Positions 42,943 through 51,732 of a stretch of DNA of 64,000 nt are shown one piece after another. Below the pieces are notes generated by a model that saw nothing but the letters and a program-made list of their open reading frames with translations, ran no database searches and had not been told where the DNA came from. Location: positions 372,001 through 436,000 of the forward strand of contig CAVUCH010000004.1 in the NCBI GenBank assembly GCA_963739995.1, given 5' to 3'. Numbering within the stretch: position 1 is the stretch's first letter; every line of letters begins with the position of its first letter. A program made the position numbers and the translations under genes. This DNA is from CAVUCH01 sp963739995 (lineage in GTDB: Bacteria; Acidobacteriota; Vicinamibacteria; Vicinamibacterales; JAENWD01).

Positions 42943-43569
42943 ATGACTCCACGCCGCCACATGTCGATGCTGCGGTCCTACACGGCCGCCGACGCCTTCA
43001 GCATCGGCAATGCCGCGTGCGGCACGATCGCGATCTTCCTGTGCCTCGACTACCTGGCGGACCGGAACCCCCGGTTCCTCTGGGCCGCGTTCCTCCTGCT
43101 GCCGCTGGCCCTGGCGCTCGACGTGCTCGACGGGTACGTGGCACGGCTGAACCAATCGCGGCAATCGGTGCTGGGGGCCGACCTCGATTCGCTGGCGGAC
43201 GTGATCTCGTTCGGCGTCGCGCCTGCGGTGCTCGGCTTCACGCTGGGCCTGCGCGGCGGGTGGGACATGCTGATCCTCACGTATTTTGTCGTGTGCGGGG
43301 TGAGCCGTCTCGCGCGCTTCAACGTGACGGCCGCGGCGCTTGCGGACGCAGAGACCGGCAAGGTGAAGTACTTCGAAGGGACACCCATCCCCACGAGCAT
43401 TGTGATCGTGCTGCTGCTGGGGGTCGCGATGTGGCTCGGGCGCACCGATGGCGCGCTGCCGCTGGGCGAGATCAGAATCGGGCCCGCCCTGCTCCACCCG
43501 CTCGCGCTGGCGTTCGCGTTGAGCGGCAGCGCCATGATCAGCGCCACCCTTCGGATCCCGAAACCCTGA
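42943..43569 (+). CDS. pssA: CDP-alcohol phosphatidyltransferase, probable phosphatidylserine synthase
   Basis: The product is 208 residues from ATG 42943. The signature DVLDGYVARLNQSRQSVLGADLDSLAD fits D(x)2DG(x)2AR(x)8G(x)3D(x)3D, whose four Asp bind two metal ions and CDP-diacylglycerol. At least six membrane helices are visible, and the later SRLARFNVTA and KYFEGTPIPTSIVIV blocks are typical of the PssA subgroup (bacterial type II). It makes phosphatidylserine from CDP-diacylglycerol and serine at the inner membrane, the first step to phosphatidylethanolamine. No phosphatidylserine decarboxylase is in the window. Starts further upstream would add Cys-rich residues not seen in the family. 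Confidence 0.88.
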   Translation: MTPRRHMSMLRSYTAADAFSIGNAACGTIAIFLCLDYLADRNPRFLWAAFLLLPLALALDVLDGYVARLNQSRQSVLGADLDSLADVISFGVAPAVLGFTLGLRGGWDMLILTYFVVCGVSRLARFNVTAAALADAETGKVKYFEGTPIPTSIVIVLLLGVAMWLGRTDGALPLGEIRIGPALLHPLALAFALSGSAMISATLRIPKP

Positions 43570-43683
43570 ACCGGTGCGTGTCAGGCTCGGCGCAGGCGGG
43601 GCCGCCTGTCCGCCTCAGCGTGGGTCCCGGGGCCGGAGTGCCCCGGGCATCGGAGCGAACACCGCGTTCCCGCCGCCACCGGA

Positions 43684-44115
43684 CTACGCCGTGCGGATGT
43701 AGGTCTCGAGTGCGTTGATGGTGGACTGCTGCTCCTCCACGACGGCCCGGACAACGTCGCCGATCGAGATGACACCGACCACACGACCGTCCTCCATGAC
43801 TGGAAGGTGGCGCACACGCTGATCGGTCATCAGCGTCATGCACTCGTCGGCCGTCACGCCCGGGGCCACACAGATGATGCGGGACGTCATGATCTCGCCA
43901 ACCGCAGTGTCTTTGGATGCCCGGCCCTGGAGGATGCCTTTCCTGGCATAGTCGCGCTCGGTCATGATGCCGCGCAGTTCGGGCCCGTCCATGACGAGCA
44001 CCGCGCCGATATTGTGTTCTGCCATCAGGGCGAGTGCATCGTAGACCGTGTCATCCTGGCGCACGGCGAAGACACCGAGCTTGTTACGGAGCATCTGCCG
44101 GACGGTGGTGATCAT
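43684..44115 (-). CDS. Two-CBS-domain protein
   Basis: The product is 143 residues from ATG 44115. It has two consecutive CBS motifs: VFAVRQDDTVYDALALMAEHNIGAVLVMDGPELRGIMTERDYARKG (about 13-58) and IICVAPGVTADECMTLMTDQRVRHLPVMEDGRVVGVISIGDVVRA (about 75-120). The pair fold as one Bateman module that binds adenine nucleotides. Nothing else is attached. Such stand-alone proteins often control a partner enzyme or channel, but none is adjacent. Function is unknown. Its upstream gap to 44501 contains the MITE-like element copy B. Confidence 0.88.
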   Translation of the reverse strand: MITTVRQMLRNKLGVFAVRQDDTVYDALALMAEHNIGAVLVMDGPELRGIMTERDYARKGILQGRASKDTAVGEIMTSRIICVAPGVTADECMTLMTDQRVRHLPVMEDGRVVGVISIGDVVRAVVEEQQSTINALETYIRTA

Positions 44116-44316
44116 GGGCGTTTCCTCCAGGGCACCGGGCGCTGAACGCCCGTCCCCCACAACGAACCGGAGAAACAGGGACCCTGCGAGCCGACGCGCT
44201 CGTCGCGATGCTGAGGGAGGGCAGTATACGCCTCGCGCGGGGTCCCCGGCGACGCGCAGCGGCTGGGCTATGGCTGGTGCCGGCCGAGTTCGTCTGCTGG
44301 GTTAAAGTCGGACCTG

Positions 44317-44476
44317 GTGTCCCGGCCGCGTGATTCGCGACATACCTCCCGGGCGGGGCATCCCGGCTGGCTGCGTTGCTCATCACTCACTTATGCCCAA
44401 TAAGCTCGCTCTTCGCGCCTTGCCAGCCGGGCGCCGCGCTCCGGGATTTACGCCACGAATCACGCGGCCGGGACAC
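44317..44476 (-). repeat. MITE-like structured repeat, copy B
   Basis: A 160-bp element with perfect 21-bp terminal inverted repeats (44317-44337 and 44456-44476; ends GTGTCCCGGCCG). An inner pair, CCCGGCTGGC (44362-44371) and GCCAGCCGGG (44422-44431), extends the folding. The core (minus strand 44441-44345) matches copy A. The hairpin at 44371-44422 has loop TGGGC on the minus strand and tandem G-A mismatches. The element has no coding capacity. It ends 25 bp before the DUF3224 gene, whose promoter may lie inside it. Nothing else is seen in the 386-bp gap from 44116 to 44501. Confidence 0.75.
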
Positions 44477-44501
44477 TGGCAACAATTGTTGAGGGACCCT
44501 C

Positions 44502-44912
44502 ATGATCACACGCGCCACCGGCCAGTTCGATGTGAAGCTGACCCCGCAGCCGTTCGATGGCGCGCCCGAGGGGGCGAAGCTCGGCCGGATGACCATCGAC
44601 AAGCAGTTCCGAGGCGACCTCGACGGTACGAGCAGGGGCCAGATGCTGACCGCGGGAACCGACGTGACCGGCTCGGCAGGCTATGTCGCAATCGAGCAGG
44701 TGACGGGCACGCTGCACGGGCGCAGCGGCACATTCGCCCTGCAGCACACCGGCACGATGTCACGCGGCACGCCATCCCTGTCGATCACGGTGGTGCCGGA
44801 TTCCGGCACCGGTGCGCTCGCGGGGCTCACCGGAACAATGGCGATCGTCATGGCCGGAGGGACGCACGCGTACGAATTCGATTACGCGCTGCCGAAGGAG
44901 GAGCCGGGCTGA
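44502..44912 (+). CDS. DUF3224-domain protein
   Basis: The product is 136 residues. The start (MITRATGQFDVKLTPQPFD), the repeated strands (MTIDKQFRGDLDGTSRGQMLTA, GYVAIEQVTGTLHGRSGTFALQHTGTMSRG, LSITVVPDSGTGALAGLTGTMAI) and the end (GGTHAYEFDYALP) match the DUF3224 beta-barrel family, seen in many soil bacteria. It has no signal peptide, cofactor motif or membrane segment. The fold is likely lipocalin- or allene-oxide-cyclase-like. The function is unknown. There is no coupled neighbour. The ATG follows TTGTTGAGGGACCCTC, with GAGGG at ribosome-binding distance. Confidence 0.85.
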   Translation: MITRATGQFDVKLTPQPFDGAPEGAKLGRMTIDKQFRGDLDGTSRGQMLTAGTDVTGSAGYVAIEQVTGTLHGRSGTFALQHTGTMSRGTPSLSITVVPDSGTGALAGLTGTMAIVMAGGTHAYEFDYALPKEEPG

Positions 44913-45040
44913 TCCGGGTTACTTGTGAGGCGGGCGGATTGCCAGGCGCCGGGTGCCTCAGTGGGGTGAGCGGTCCGCCTCGACCATGCGGCCCGCTCCT
45001 TCCGGTTTTCCATCTGCATCTTGCATTCTGCAGTACGCCC

Positions 45041-46102
45041 TCACTCCCCCGTCCTCCTCTCGATGCTCCCCGAGTCGATGACCGTGCCAGTGCGCGAGAT
45101 CGTCTGAAACGTCAGTAGATCTTCGTCGATGTTCACGACCATGAATGACAGGTCGGCGTCGAAGCCACGCGCCATGAGCGGCGACTTGTCGCGCAGGTCG
45201 CCACGGGCAAGCTTGCCGGAGGCGCCCACCACGAAATAGGTGATCCCTTGTTGCGGCCTGGTGCGCTCGTAGAAGTGGTCGTGGCCGGTAAAGACCACGG
45301 TGACCCCGTGCCGGATGAACAGCGGCTCCACGGCCGCGCGGAGGCGAAGGTCTGACCCATGTCTGCCGCCCGACGAGTACGGCGGGTGATGAAAGAAGGG
45401 AATCTTCCAGCGCTCTTTTGACCCGCTCAGCTCTTTCTCCAGCCATTCGAGCTGGGGCGTATCGAGATAGGTGCTGTCGAGGGCGAAGAACCGGACGTCC
45501 TGCTCGGGCGCTTTGAGGCTGTAATAGAGCTTGCCCTCCATGTTGTATGGCTTGTAGTACCGCTGTTCGCGCGAGTCGTGGTTGCCGAGGCTCGCGTAGA
45601 ACTTGACGCCTGCATCGAGCAGCGGGCGGTACGGTGCCTCGAACTTCTTCACGAAGTCCTGCGGCCGCTCGGAACCGTAGATGTTGTCGCCGACCATGAT
45701 CACGAGCGGGAACGCCTGCCGCTGGTAGGCGGCGAACAGCTGCCGCCCGGTGTCGTACTGCGCGGTGTCGCCGGTACCGTTATCGCCGATGACGGCGAAG
45801 GTCAGCGACCCCGGCGCGGCCCCGAGCGCTGCGGCTGGGGATGATGCCGCGCCGGCCGGGGATGATGCCGCACCGGCCGGGGACGCTGCCGCGCCGGCCA
45901 GGGACGCTGCCGCACCGGCCGGTGGTGGCGCACCCTCCGGCGGCGCAACGTCCGGCGGCCGCGCGGACACGCAGGCCACCGCAGCAATCAGGCACGCGGC
46001 GGCGACGTGCGAGGCTTGCCGCGTGTACCAGCGTAGCCAGTGCGGCGAGCCATGCGAGACGCTGGTCCGCAGGACGGTACGACCCGTGCGGTCAGAAGCC
46101 AT
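45041..46102 (-). CDS. Exported purple acid phosphatase/metallophosphoesterase with an Ala-rich repeat linker
   Basis: The 353-residue protein has a hydrophobic signal (HVAAACLIAAVACVSA, about 32-47, lipobox-like but not exact). Residues about 55-92 are a linker of seven-residue repeats (GAAASPA, GAASSPA), from a 21-bp tandem DNA repeat. The enzyme domain has the calcineurin-type motif order: FAVIGDNGTGD, MVGDNIYG, SLGNHDSR, FFHHPPYSS and FTGHDHFYERT. These bind two metals and hydrolyse phosphate esters. The GDNIYG / GNHD pattern fits the PAP-like group. The extracytoplasmic site is inferred from the signal. The next gene upstream on the strand encodes a hypothetical protein with the same orientation (2-bp gap), so co-transcription is likely. 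Confidence 0.87.
   Translation of the reverse strand: MASDRTGRTVLRTSVSHGSPHWLRWYTRQASHVAAACLIAAVACVSARPPDVAPPEGAPPPAGAAASLAGAAASPAGAASSPAGAASSPAAALGAAPGSLTFAVIGDNGTGDTAQYDTGRQLFAAYQRQAFPLVIMVGDNIYGSERPQDFVKKFEAPYRPLLDAGVKFYASLGNHDSREQRYYKPYNMEGKLYYSLKAPEQDVRFFALDSTYLDTPQLEWLEKELSGSKERWKIPFFHHPPYSSGGRHGSDLRLRAAVEPLFIRHGVTVVFTGHDHFYERTRPQQGITYFVVGASGKLARGDLRDKSPLMARGFDADLSFMVVNIDEDLLTFQTISRTGTVIDSGSIERRTGE
45837..45920. repeat. Four tandem copies of a 21-bp repeat inside the metallophosphoesterase gene
   Basis: The units run 45837-45857, 45858-45878, 45879-45899 and 45900-45920. Each differs from its neighbour at only a few positions (GATGATGCCGC versus GACGCTGCCGC, and GCGCC versus GCACC alternating). 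The frame is kept, so copy number can change without breaking the gene. Confidence 0.9.
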
Positions 46103-46104
46103 CG

Positions 46105-46686
46105 CTACGGAAACACTCTCTCGACGTAGTCGGCGATGATGTGCGCGTGCGAGTCGAGAAGAATGAGGCGATCACCGACGAACCGGTATTCCAGATCCTC
46201 GGGCAGCGTCGGCAGGTTTTGGAGCACCTGCGGCGGTACCGTTGACAGGGGCACGGTATCGGGATACCGGCTGTTCACCTTCAGCCGCACGGTCCCGGTG
46301 TACTCGTCGAGGATGGATCGTTTCACCTGCTGTCCGCCCGGCCCTTGGAAGACCCGCGCCAGCAACCGGCGCACGACGTTCCGCATGTCGGCCGTGAACA
46401 GGTCCCCGGGCTTGGCATTCGCGCGAGCCTGCTGGATGAGTTTTCCGAGCGCCCGCTGGTGGTCGTCGATCTGCTGCGGCGTCGCCTCGTTCGGCAGATT
46501 CGTCAGCGTACCTTCGAGCTTTCTGTGCAGGGCCACATAGTCCTGCACCCGCTTATCGAACTCCGCCATCGTCTTCGCGTCCGCGTTGACGGGCGGCTGG
46601 GCGGTGGCGGCACGTACTGAGGCCGCTGGCGGGCCTGTCAGCACAGCGGCGGCGAGGGCAACAACCAGTGTGAACCGCAACCCCAC
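46105..46686 (-). CDS. Small exported protein of unknown function
   Basis: The product is 193 residues from GTG 46686, with AGGAGAGG just upstream. Residues 1-30 are a signal peptide (LRFTLVVALAAAVLTGPPAASVRA). The mature part is mostly helical (MAEFDKRVQDYVALHRKLEGTL, QQIDDHQRALGKLIQQARAN) and ends with a beta-rich segment that contains PEDLEYRFVGDRLILLDSHAHIIADYVERVFP. I recognise no domain. The last gene on its transcript is the metallophosphoesterase at 45041-46102, which starts 2 bp after the stop. The pair may act together at the cell envelope. The divergent neighbour, 217 bp away, is the M16 protease gene. Another start at 46722 is possible but lacks a ribosome-binding site. Confidence 0.65.
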   Translation of the reverse strand: MGLRFTLVVALAAAVLTGPPAASVRAATAQPPVNADAKTMAEFDKRVQDYVALHRKLEGTLTNLPNEATPQQIDDHQRALGKLIQQARANAKPGDLFTADMRNVVRRLLARVFQGPGGQQVKRSILDEYTGTVRLKVNSRYPDTVPLSTVPPQVLQNLPTLPEDLEYRFVGDRLILLDSHAHIIADYVERVFP

Positions 46687-46903
46687 GGGATACCTCTCCT
46701 TCGAACGTCCGTGCCCGAGCACATGCGTTACGGTTCGATTCTAGCAGCCCCATTGCCAGGTGCCTGGGCCGGAGGATCCGGCGCGCGCCGGGAACCCCGG
46801 GCGGTCGTCTCGTCGTATCCTGACGGGTCGGGACTCTCAGCGTCAGCTGAGCCAGCCAGGATAGCCGGACCGACGTCCATCGCCCATCTCCAGAGGAGGA
46901 ACC

Positions 46904-49742
46904 GTGAAGAGAGCGTCCCGTTGCGCCACGATGGCGCTGGCCCTGCTGGCGGTCGTCGTGCCGCTCGAGCTGCGCCTGCACGCCGGCGGCGCGCCTGCCG
47001 ATCAAGCCGCCGTTCCCGCAGCCGCGGCGAACGCCACGCCCAAGGTGGAGTTCGAAAAGTACACGCTGCCCAACGGCCTGCAGGTCATCCTGCATGTCGA
47101 TCGCAAGCTGCCGATCGTCCACGTCAACCAGTGGTTTCACGTCGGGTCGAAAAACGAGAAGCCCGGACGCACCGGCTTCGCGCATCTGTTCGAGCACATG
47201 ATGTTTCAGGGCTCGAAGAATGCCGAGGGCGAGTACTTCACCCTGGCGGAACGCGCCGGCGCGAACGTCTTCGAGGGGGGCGTGAACGGCACGACGAGCC
47301 AGGACCGCACGAACTACTTCGCGACGGTGCCGTCAGGAAATCTGGAAAACGTCCTGTGGTTCGAGTCCGATCGGCTGCTGACGCTCACCGAGGTCACCAC
47401 GAAGGAGAAACTCGACAACCAGCGGGATGTCGTAAAGAACGAGCGGCGACAGGGGCTCGAGAACCAGCCGTACGGCCGCTGGTACCCGCTCCTCTCGGAG
47501 GCGGTGTTCCCGAAGGGGCACCCCTACTCGTGGCCGGTCATCGGCAGTCAGCAAGATCTCACGAACGCGTCGCTCGAGGATGTGACCGAGTTCTTCAAAA
47601 CCTACTACACACCCAACAACCTGTCGCTCGTGATTGCCGGCGACTTCGAGCCCGCGACCGCGAAGAAGCTGATCGAGCAGTACTTCGGCGACATCCCACC
47701 GGGGCCCGCGCTCGATCGGCCGGCGAAGTGGATCCCGCGGCTCGACGGCGAAAAGCTGGTCGAGGTGAACGACCGCGTGTCGCTCGAGCGCGTCTACATC
47801 GGCTGGCCCTCGCCCGAATACTTCACCGCGGGCGATGCAACCCTCGACATCACCGCGCGCATCCTGAGCGACGGGTTGTCGGCACGCCTGAACCGAGCCC
47901 TCGTGTACGACCGGCAGATCGCCACCAACGTGACCGCGTTCAACATCTCGGGAGAGATCAGCGGGGCGTTCGTCGTGCAGGCCACGGCCCGGCCGGGAAG
48001 CTCGCTGGCGGAGATTGAAACGATCGTCACGGACGAGATCGCCAGGTTGGCGAAGGAGGGCCCGACGGCGGCGGAAGTAGAACGGGCGAAGAACAAGCAC
48101 GAGTCGGAGTTCATCTCCGGCCTCGAGCGCATCGGCGGCTTCGGGGGTAAAGCCGACGTGCTGAATCAGTACAACACGTTCACGGGCGATCCCGGACGGC
48201 TCGAGGCGGACCTCGCCCGGACGCGGAACGTCACCCCCGCGGCGGTTCGCGCGGCCGTCGACGAGTGGCTGAACACCAGGAACCGCGCCATCATCCGCTT
48301 CCATCCGGAGAAGTCGGCACGGCCGTCGAACGCCCTGACGCTGGATCGGTCGAAGCAGCCGCCACTTGGCGAGGACCGCCCGTTCGTTGCGCCCGCGGTG
48401 AAGACAGCCAAGCTCGAGAATGGGCTCGAGGTGCTGGTGCTGGAGCGCACCGACCTTCCGAAGTTGAACGTGACGCTGGTCACGCGCGCGGGCGCGGTGG
48501 GCGATCCAGCCGGCAAGGCCGGTGTGGCGCAACTGACCACGACGGTCATCGACCTGGGAACGAAGACGCGGAACGCGCTGCAGATCGAAGAGGCGCTCGG
48601 GGATCTGGGCACCGTGCTCACTGGCGGCGCCGGCCGCGAGAGCGCACGCGTCGGCCTCGACGTGCTGAAACGTAATCTGGCTCCGGCGCTGGGCATCGTC
48701 GCCGACGTCGTGCTGAACGCGACATTTCCGGAGCAGGAAGTCGCGCGCGAGAAGAAGCGCCTGCTCGACACCATCGCGCAGCAGGACCGCGATCCCAACG
48801 CGCTGGCCGCCCGCATCCGTCCCATCCTGGCGTTCGGGCCGGAGCACCCGTACGGGCGTCCGGTGCAGGGGTTGCGCGGCACGGTCGAGACGATCACGCG
48901 GGACGATCTGATCGCGTTCCGCCAGGCTCGGTGGAAGCCGGCGTCCTCGGCCCTCATCTTCGCGGGCGACGTGACGCTGGCCGAAGCCACCGCCCTTGCG
49001 AAGCAGCACTTCGGCTCGTGGACGGGTGGCGCCGCGGCGCCCATCACGATTCCGGCTCCCACCCCGTCTCCCGCCAATCGCGTCTACCTGGTGGATCGGC
49101 CGGATGCCGCGCAGACGGTGGTGGCGCAATGGCTCTCCGCTCCGGAGCGCAAGTCGCCCGATTACGACGCGCTGACGCTCGCCGACGCCGTCTGGGGCGG
49201 CGGCGGCTTCGGCACGCGGCTGAACCTGAACCTCCGGGAGGACAAGGGCTACTCGTACGGCGTGTTCTCGGATCTCGCGCTCATGAGCCACGCAGGCCTC
49301 TGGTCGGCCAGCGGCGGCGTGCAGACGAACAAGACCAAGGAATCGCTGGTCGAGTTCGATCGCGAGATGAAGGCCATCGCCGGCGCCAAGCCGATCTCCG
49401 AAGCGGAGTTCGCCTCCGCACGCGAACGGCGGCTGCGGGGGTACGCGCAGCAGTTCGAGTCGCTGGGACGGCTCAGCGGGCAGGTCGCGGACAACTGGAT
49501 CCTCGGGTTGCCGCCGACGGAACTGCAACGGGAGTACAGACGCGACGAACACGGCCACGCTCGCGCAGGCGCTGGACGCGGCGAAGAAGTACGCAAAGCC
49601 GGAAGCCGCCACGCTGCTGCTCGTCGGTGATCGGTCGAAGATAGAGGCGGGTGTCCGCGAGCTGCAACTCGGAGAGATCGTGGTGCTCGACGCCGAAGGG
49701 AAGCCCGCGACGGCTGCCGCCCCAGGTCGCACTTCGCAGTAG
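46904..49742 (+). CDS. M16-family zinc protease (pitrilysin type), two M16 halves, exported, frameshift near the C-terminus
   Basis: The start is GTG 46904 with GAGGAGG before it. A signal peptide is seen (ATMALALLAVVVPLELRLHA). The first half has the inverted zinc motif HLFEH (His94, Glu97, His98) in GFAHLFEHMMFQG and the distal Glu near NERRQGLENQPYG. The second half is a non-catalytic M16 domain (VLVLERTDLPKLNVTLVTRAG, then GSLGRLNLNLREDKGYSYG in modified form). As read, the frame ends at 49630 with a basic tail. Removing one base near 49535 (GGGAGTACAGACG) restores NTATLAQALDAAKKYAKPEAATLLLVGDRSKIEAG to a stop at 49742. That is the standard C-terminus. The role is processing of peptides in the periplasm. 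Confidence 0.9.
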
Positions 49743-49800
49743 GAGCAGATGTCAGTGCCGGGCTGAGGCTTGAGGTGGGGCCGGCACGTGCTCGTTGTGG

Positions 49801-49858
49801 GGCCGGGACTCCAGTCCCGGCCTCTTGCTGACAGGACGCCGGAACAGAGAGTTCCGGC
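49801..49858. terminator. Two adjacent hairpins between convergent genes
   Basis: Hairpin 1: GGCCGGGACT (49801-49810), 2 bp, AGTCCCGGCC (49813-49822), a perfect 10-bp dyad. Hairpin 2: GCCGGAAC (49838-49845), loop AGAGA, GTTCCGGC (49851-49858), a perfect 8-bp dyad. They lie after the M16 gene and before the end of the convergent PIG-L gene. No T run follows, so termination would depend on hairpin strength. Confidence 0.6.
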
Positions 49859-49894
49859 TCCAGGCCGACCGTCTGCCAGCCACCCGCCGCACGC

Positions 49895-50662
49895 CTACCT
49901 CCGCACACACGACTCCAAGAGCGCGGCCGCGAGAGGGTCCGCGTCTGGCGCACAGAAGCCGAGTGCGAGCCGCCGCCGCCAGCCTTCCGCGTGCTCGAAG
50001 GTGCCCGACCAGTCTCCCACCTCGCGCGCGAGCATCGTCATCGTCTGCACGCACGAGTCGAGACCCTGGCTCTCACCGAGCCACTGGTGCTGCGAGCGAT
50101 GGCACGCCAGCATCGCCGCCTTCTCTGCGAGCACGTCGCCGCCGACGTCCACGAAGTGCGTCGGCATCACAGGCGCCCCGAGGGGATCCCGGTTGCCGTG
50201 CGGCTGCGCGTGGTAGACCGTCAGCGCGCGGTCCACTGGCGCCGTCGCCGGATCGGTCGCGAAGTTCGGCATCCCGCGCGCGAACGCCGCCGTCACCGCG
50301 AGGCGGCAGGTGTTTTCATGGTCTTCCATGTAATCGGCGGGCGAATGGGTGAGAAGGATGTCCGGGCCGATGCCACGCAGGACTGCAGCGAGCCGGCCCA
50401 GGGTCGGTCGGTCGTAGAACACCTCGAGGTCGCTGACCAGGCTCTCGTGATATGTGAACCCGCCGTGGCGGCAGGCGGCCATCGCCTCATCGCGCCGCAC
50501 GCGGACCAACTCCTTTACCGCATGAACGCTCGATCCGCACGACCCGTTCGCCACGGTCATGTAGTGAATCCGGTAGCCGGCACGCTGCAACCGGACGAGC
50601 GTGCCCGCCGCGGTGAGCTCGATGTCGTCGGGGTGCGCGAACACGGCGAGAGCGATTGGCAT
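49895..50662 (-). CDS. PIG-L/LmbE-type deacetylase
   Basis: The product is 255 residues from ATG 50662. The N-terminal motif LAVFAHPDDIELTAAGTL contains the conserved metal-binding HPDD and catalytic Asp. The motif THSPADYMEDHENTCRLA supplies the third His ligand. This is the PF02585 family, whose members remove acetyl groups from GlcNAc-containing sugars such as GlcNAc-PI, GlcNAc-inositol and chitobiose. The protein is the second gene on a likely two-gene transcript after a NagB-like gene. Together with the divergent Gfo/Idh/MocA gene and the GH1 enzyme it hints at amino-sugar breakdown. There is no signal peptide. Confidence 0.88.
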   Translation of the reverse strand: MPIALAVFAHPDDIELTAAGTLVRLQRAGYRIHYMTVANGSCGSSVHAVKELVRVRRDEAMAACRHGGFTYHESLVSDLEVFYDRPTLGRLAAVLRGIGPDILLTHSPADYMEDHENTCRLAVTAAFARGMPNFATDPATAPVDRALTVYHAQPHGNRDPLGAPVMPTHFVDVGGDVLAEKAAMLACHRSQHQWLGESQGLDSCVQTMTMLAREVGDWSGTFEHAEGWRRRLALGFCAPDADPLAAALLESCVRR

Positions 50663-50699
50663 GATGGGCCTGCAGTCATACGATGCGACCGGTACGCCT

Positions 50700-51632
50700 T
50701 CAGTGCATCTCCACCTCGCACGTGCCGATCCCGCCGCGGTAGAAGTTGAACTGCACGTTGGGGTGCCCGCCCAGAAGGGACATCGGCACCGCGGTGTCGG
50801 CCACACGTGTGGAGATCATCAGGGTGGTCAGGCGCTGCCCGAACGGGTTGTCGTGTGTTCCAGCGTGCCAGATCGAGACCTTCTCCGCTTGCCAGGTCTC
50901 GACAGGGCCGACCGTCATCGCCTGGGTGGGCACGAGGGTCACGTTACCGCCGCCGCTCGTCCGCGCGTTCTGGGCGATGGTGATGGGGTGCAGATCGACC
51001 ATCCGTGTCGTGAGCGCGAGGTATTCGTCTGGCGCCGGCGGCGACGCGGTGTATCGCCCCTCGCGCCGCGGCGGATCGTTGAAGGCCCAGTGCTTGATGT
51101 CTCCCTGGCCGCCCTGCATGACCGCGCATCGCACACCCGCGTTCCAGCTCTGACGGTAGGCGGTCACGTCGGCCTTCGGGAAATGCAGGTTGGAGGCGGG
51201 CATCCGCAGTTCCGGCCTGATGCGGTCGAAGAGCAGCTCGCGGTCGGCCCGTTCGAACGACAGCGGATGCGACGGGGTCACCTCCCTGCCGTCGACGACC
51301 CATTCATCCATGCCCCAGAAATGCGCGTGCTGCAGCGGCACATCCAGCGCATTGACGAGACGCGCCACCAGCGGAAGCTGCTCGGTCGGGCCGATGGGTC
51401 CGCAGATGCCCACGGGAACGTCTGCCGTCGCCTGCTTCCACGCGGTGACGTACTCGAGCGCTTCGGCAAGGTAGAACTCCTCGAGGGTGTCGTAAAACAT
51501 GATGCGGAACCCGGGCCTGGCCAGCTGCCCGATGTCTTCGGGCGTGAGCCGGGCCGCATCCGCGAGGAGGTCATGGTCGAGCGTCGTGTAGTCCCACCAT
51601 CCCGGAGCGACGGAGCTGAGCGGACGTGACAT
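50700..51632 (-). CDS. NagB/RpiA-fold protein, glucosamine-6-phosphate deaminase-like
   Basis: The product is 310 residues from ATG 51632. The sequence follows NagB in outline: GICGPIGPTEQLPLVARLVNAL (substrate phosphate loop), HFWGMDEWVVDG (conserved FWxMDE), MQGGQGDIKHWAFNDPP (equivalent to GIGxDGHxAFNEP) and TQAMTVGPVETWQAEKVSI. The GIGxDGHIAFNEP motif is altered (QGGQGDIKHWAFNDP), so the active-site His may be displaced. It may be an amino-sugar isomerase of a related type rather than a true glucosamine-6-phosphate deaminase. The PIG-L gene starts 37 bp after its stop, on the same strand. Divergent from it, 100 bp away, is an oxidoreductase gene that begins at 51733. Confidence 0.72.
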   Translation of the reverse strand: MSRPLSSVAPGWWDYTTLDHDLLADAARLTPEDIGQLARPGFRIMFYDTLEEFYLAEALEYVTAWKQATADVPVGICGPIGPTEQLPLVARLVNALDVPLQHAHFWGMDEWVVDGREVTPSHPLSFERADRELLFDRIRPELRMPASNLHFPKADVTAYRQSWNAGVRCAVMQGGQGDIKHWAFNDPPRREGRYTASPPAPDEYLALTTRMVDLHPITIAQNARTSGGGNVTLVPTQAMTVGPVETWQAEKVSIWHAGTHDNPFGQRLTTLMISTRVADTAVPMSLLGGHPNVQFNFYRGGIGTCEVEMH

Positions 51633-51732
51633 GCCGACAGGAGACACCAGAACGGCGTCCGAGTTCAATCCTCGCGTCGGTCTCCCACTTGGGTGTTGCA
51701 GTGAAGCCGCCGCCGCAAGTACGGTGAAACGC

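Noticed and set aside
47333..49732. Minus-strand open frame of 799 codons opposite the M16 protease
   Set aside because: The M16 gene has catalytic motifs and a start site; the antisense frame is Arg/Val-rich and has no motif.
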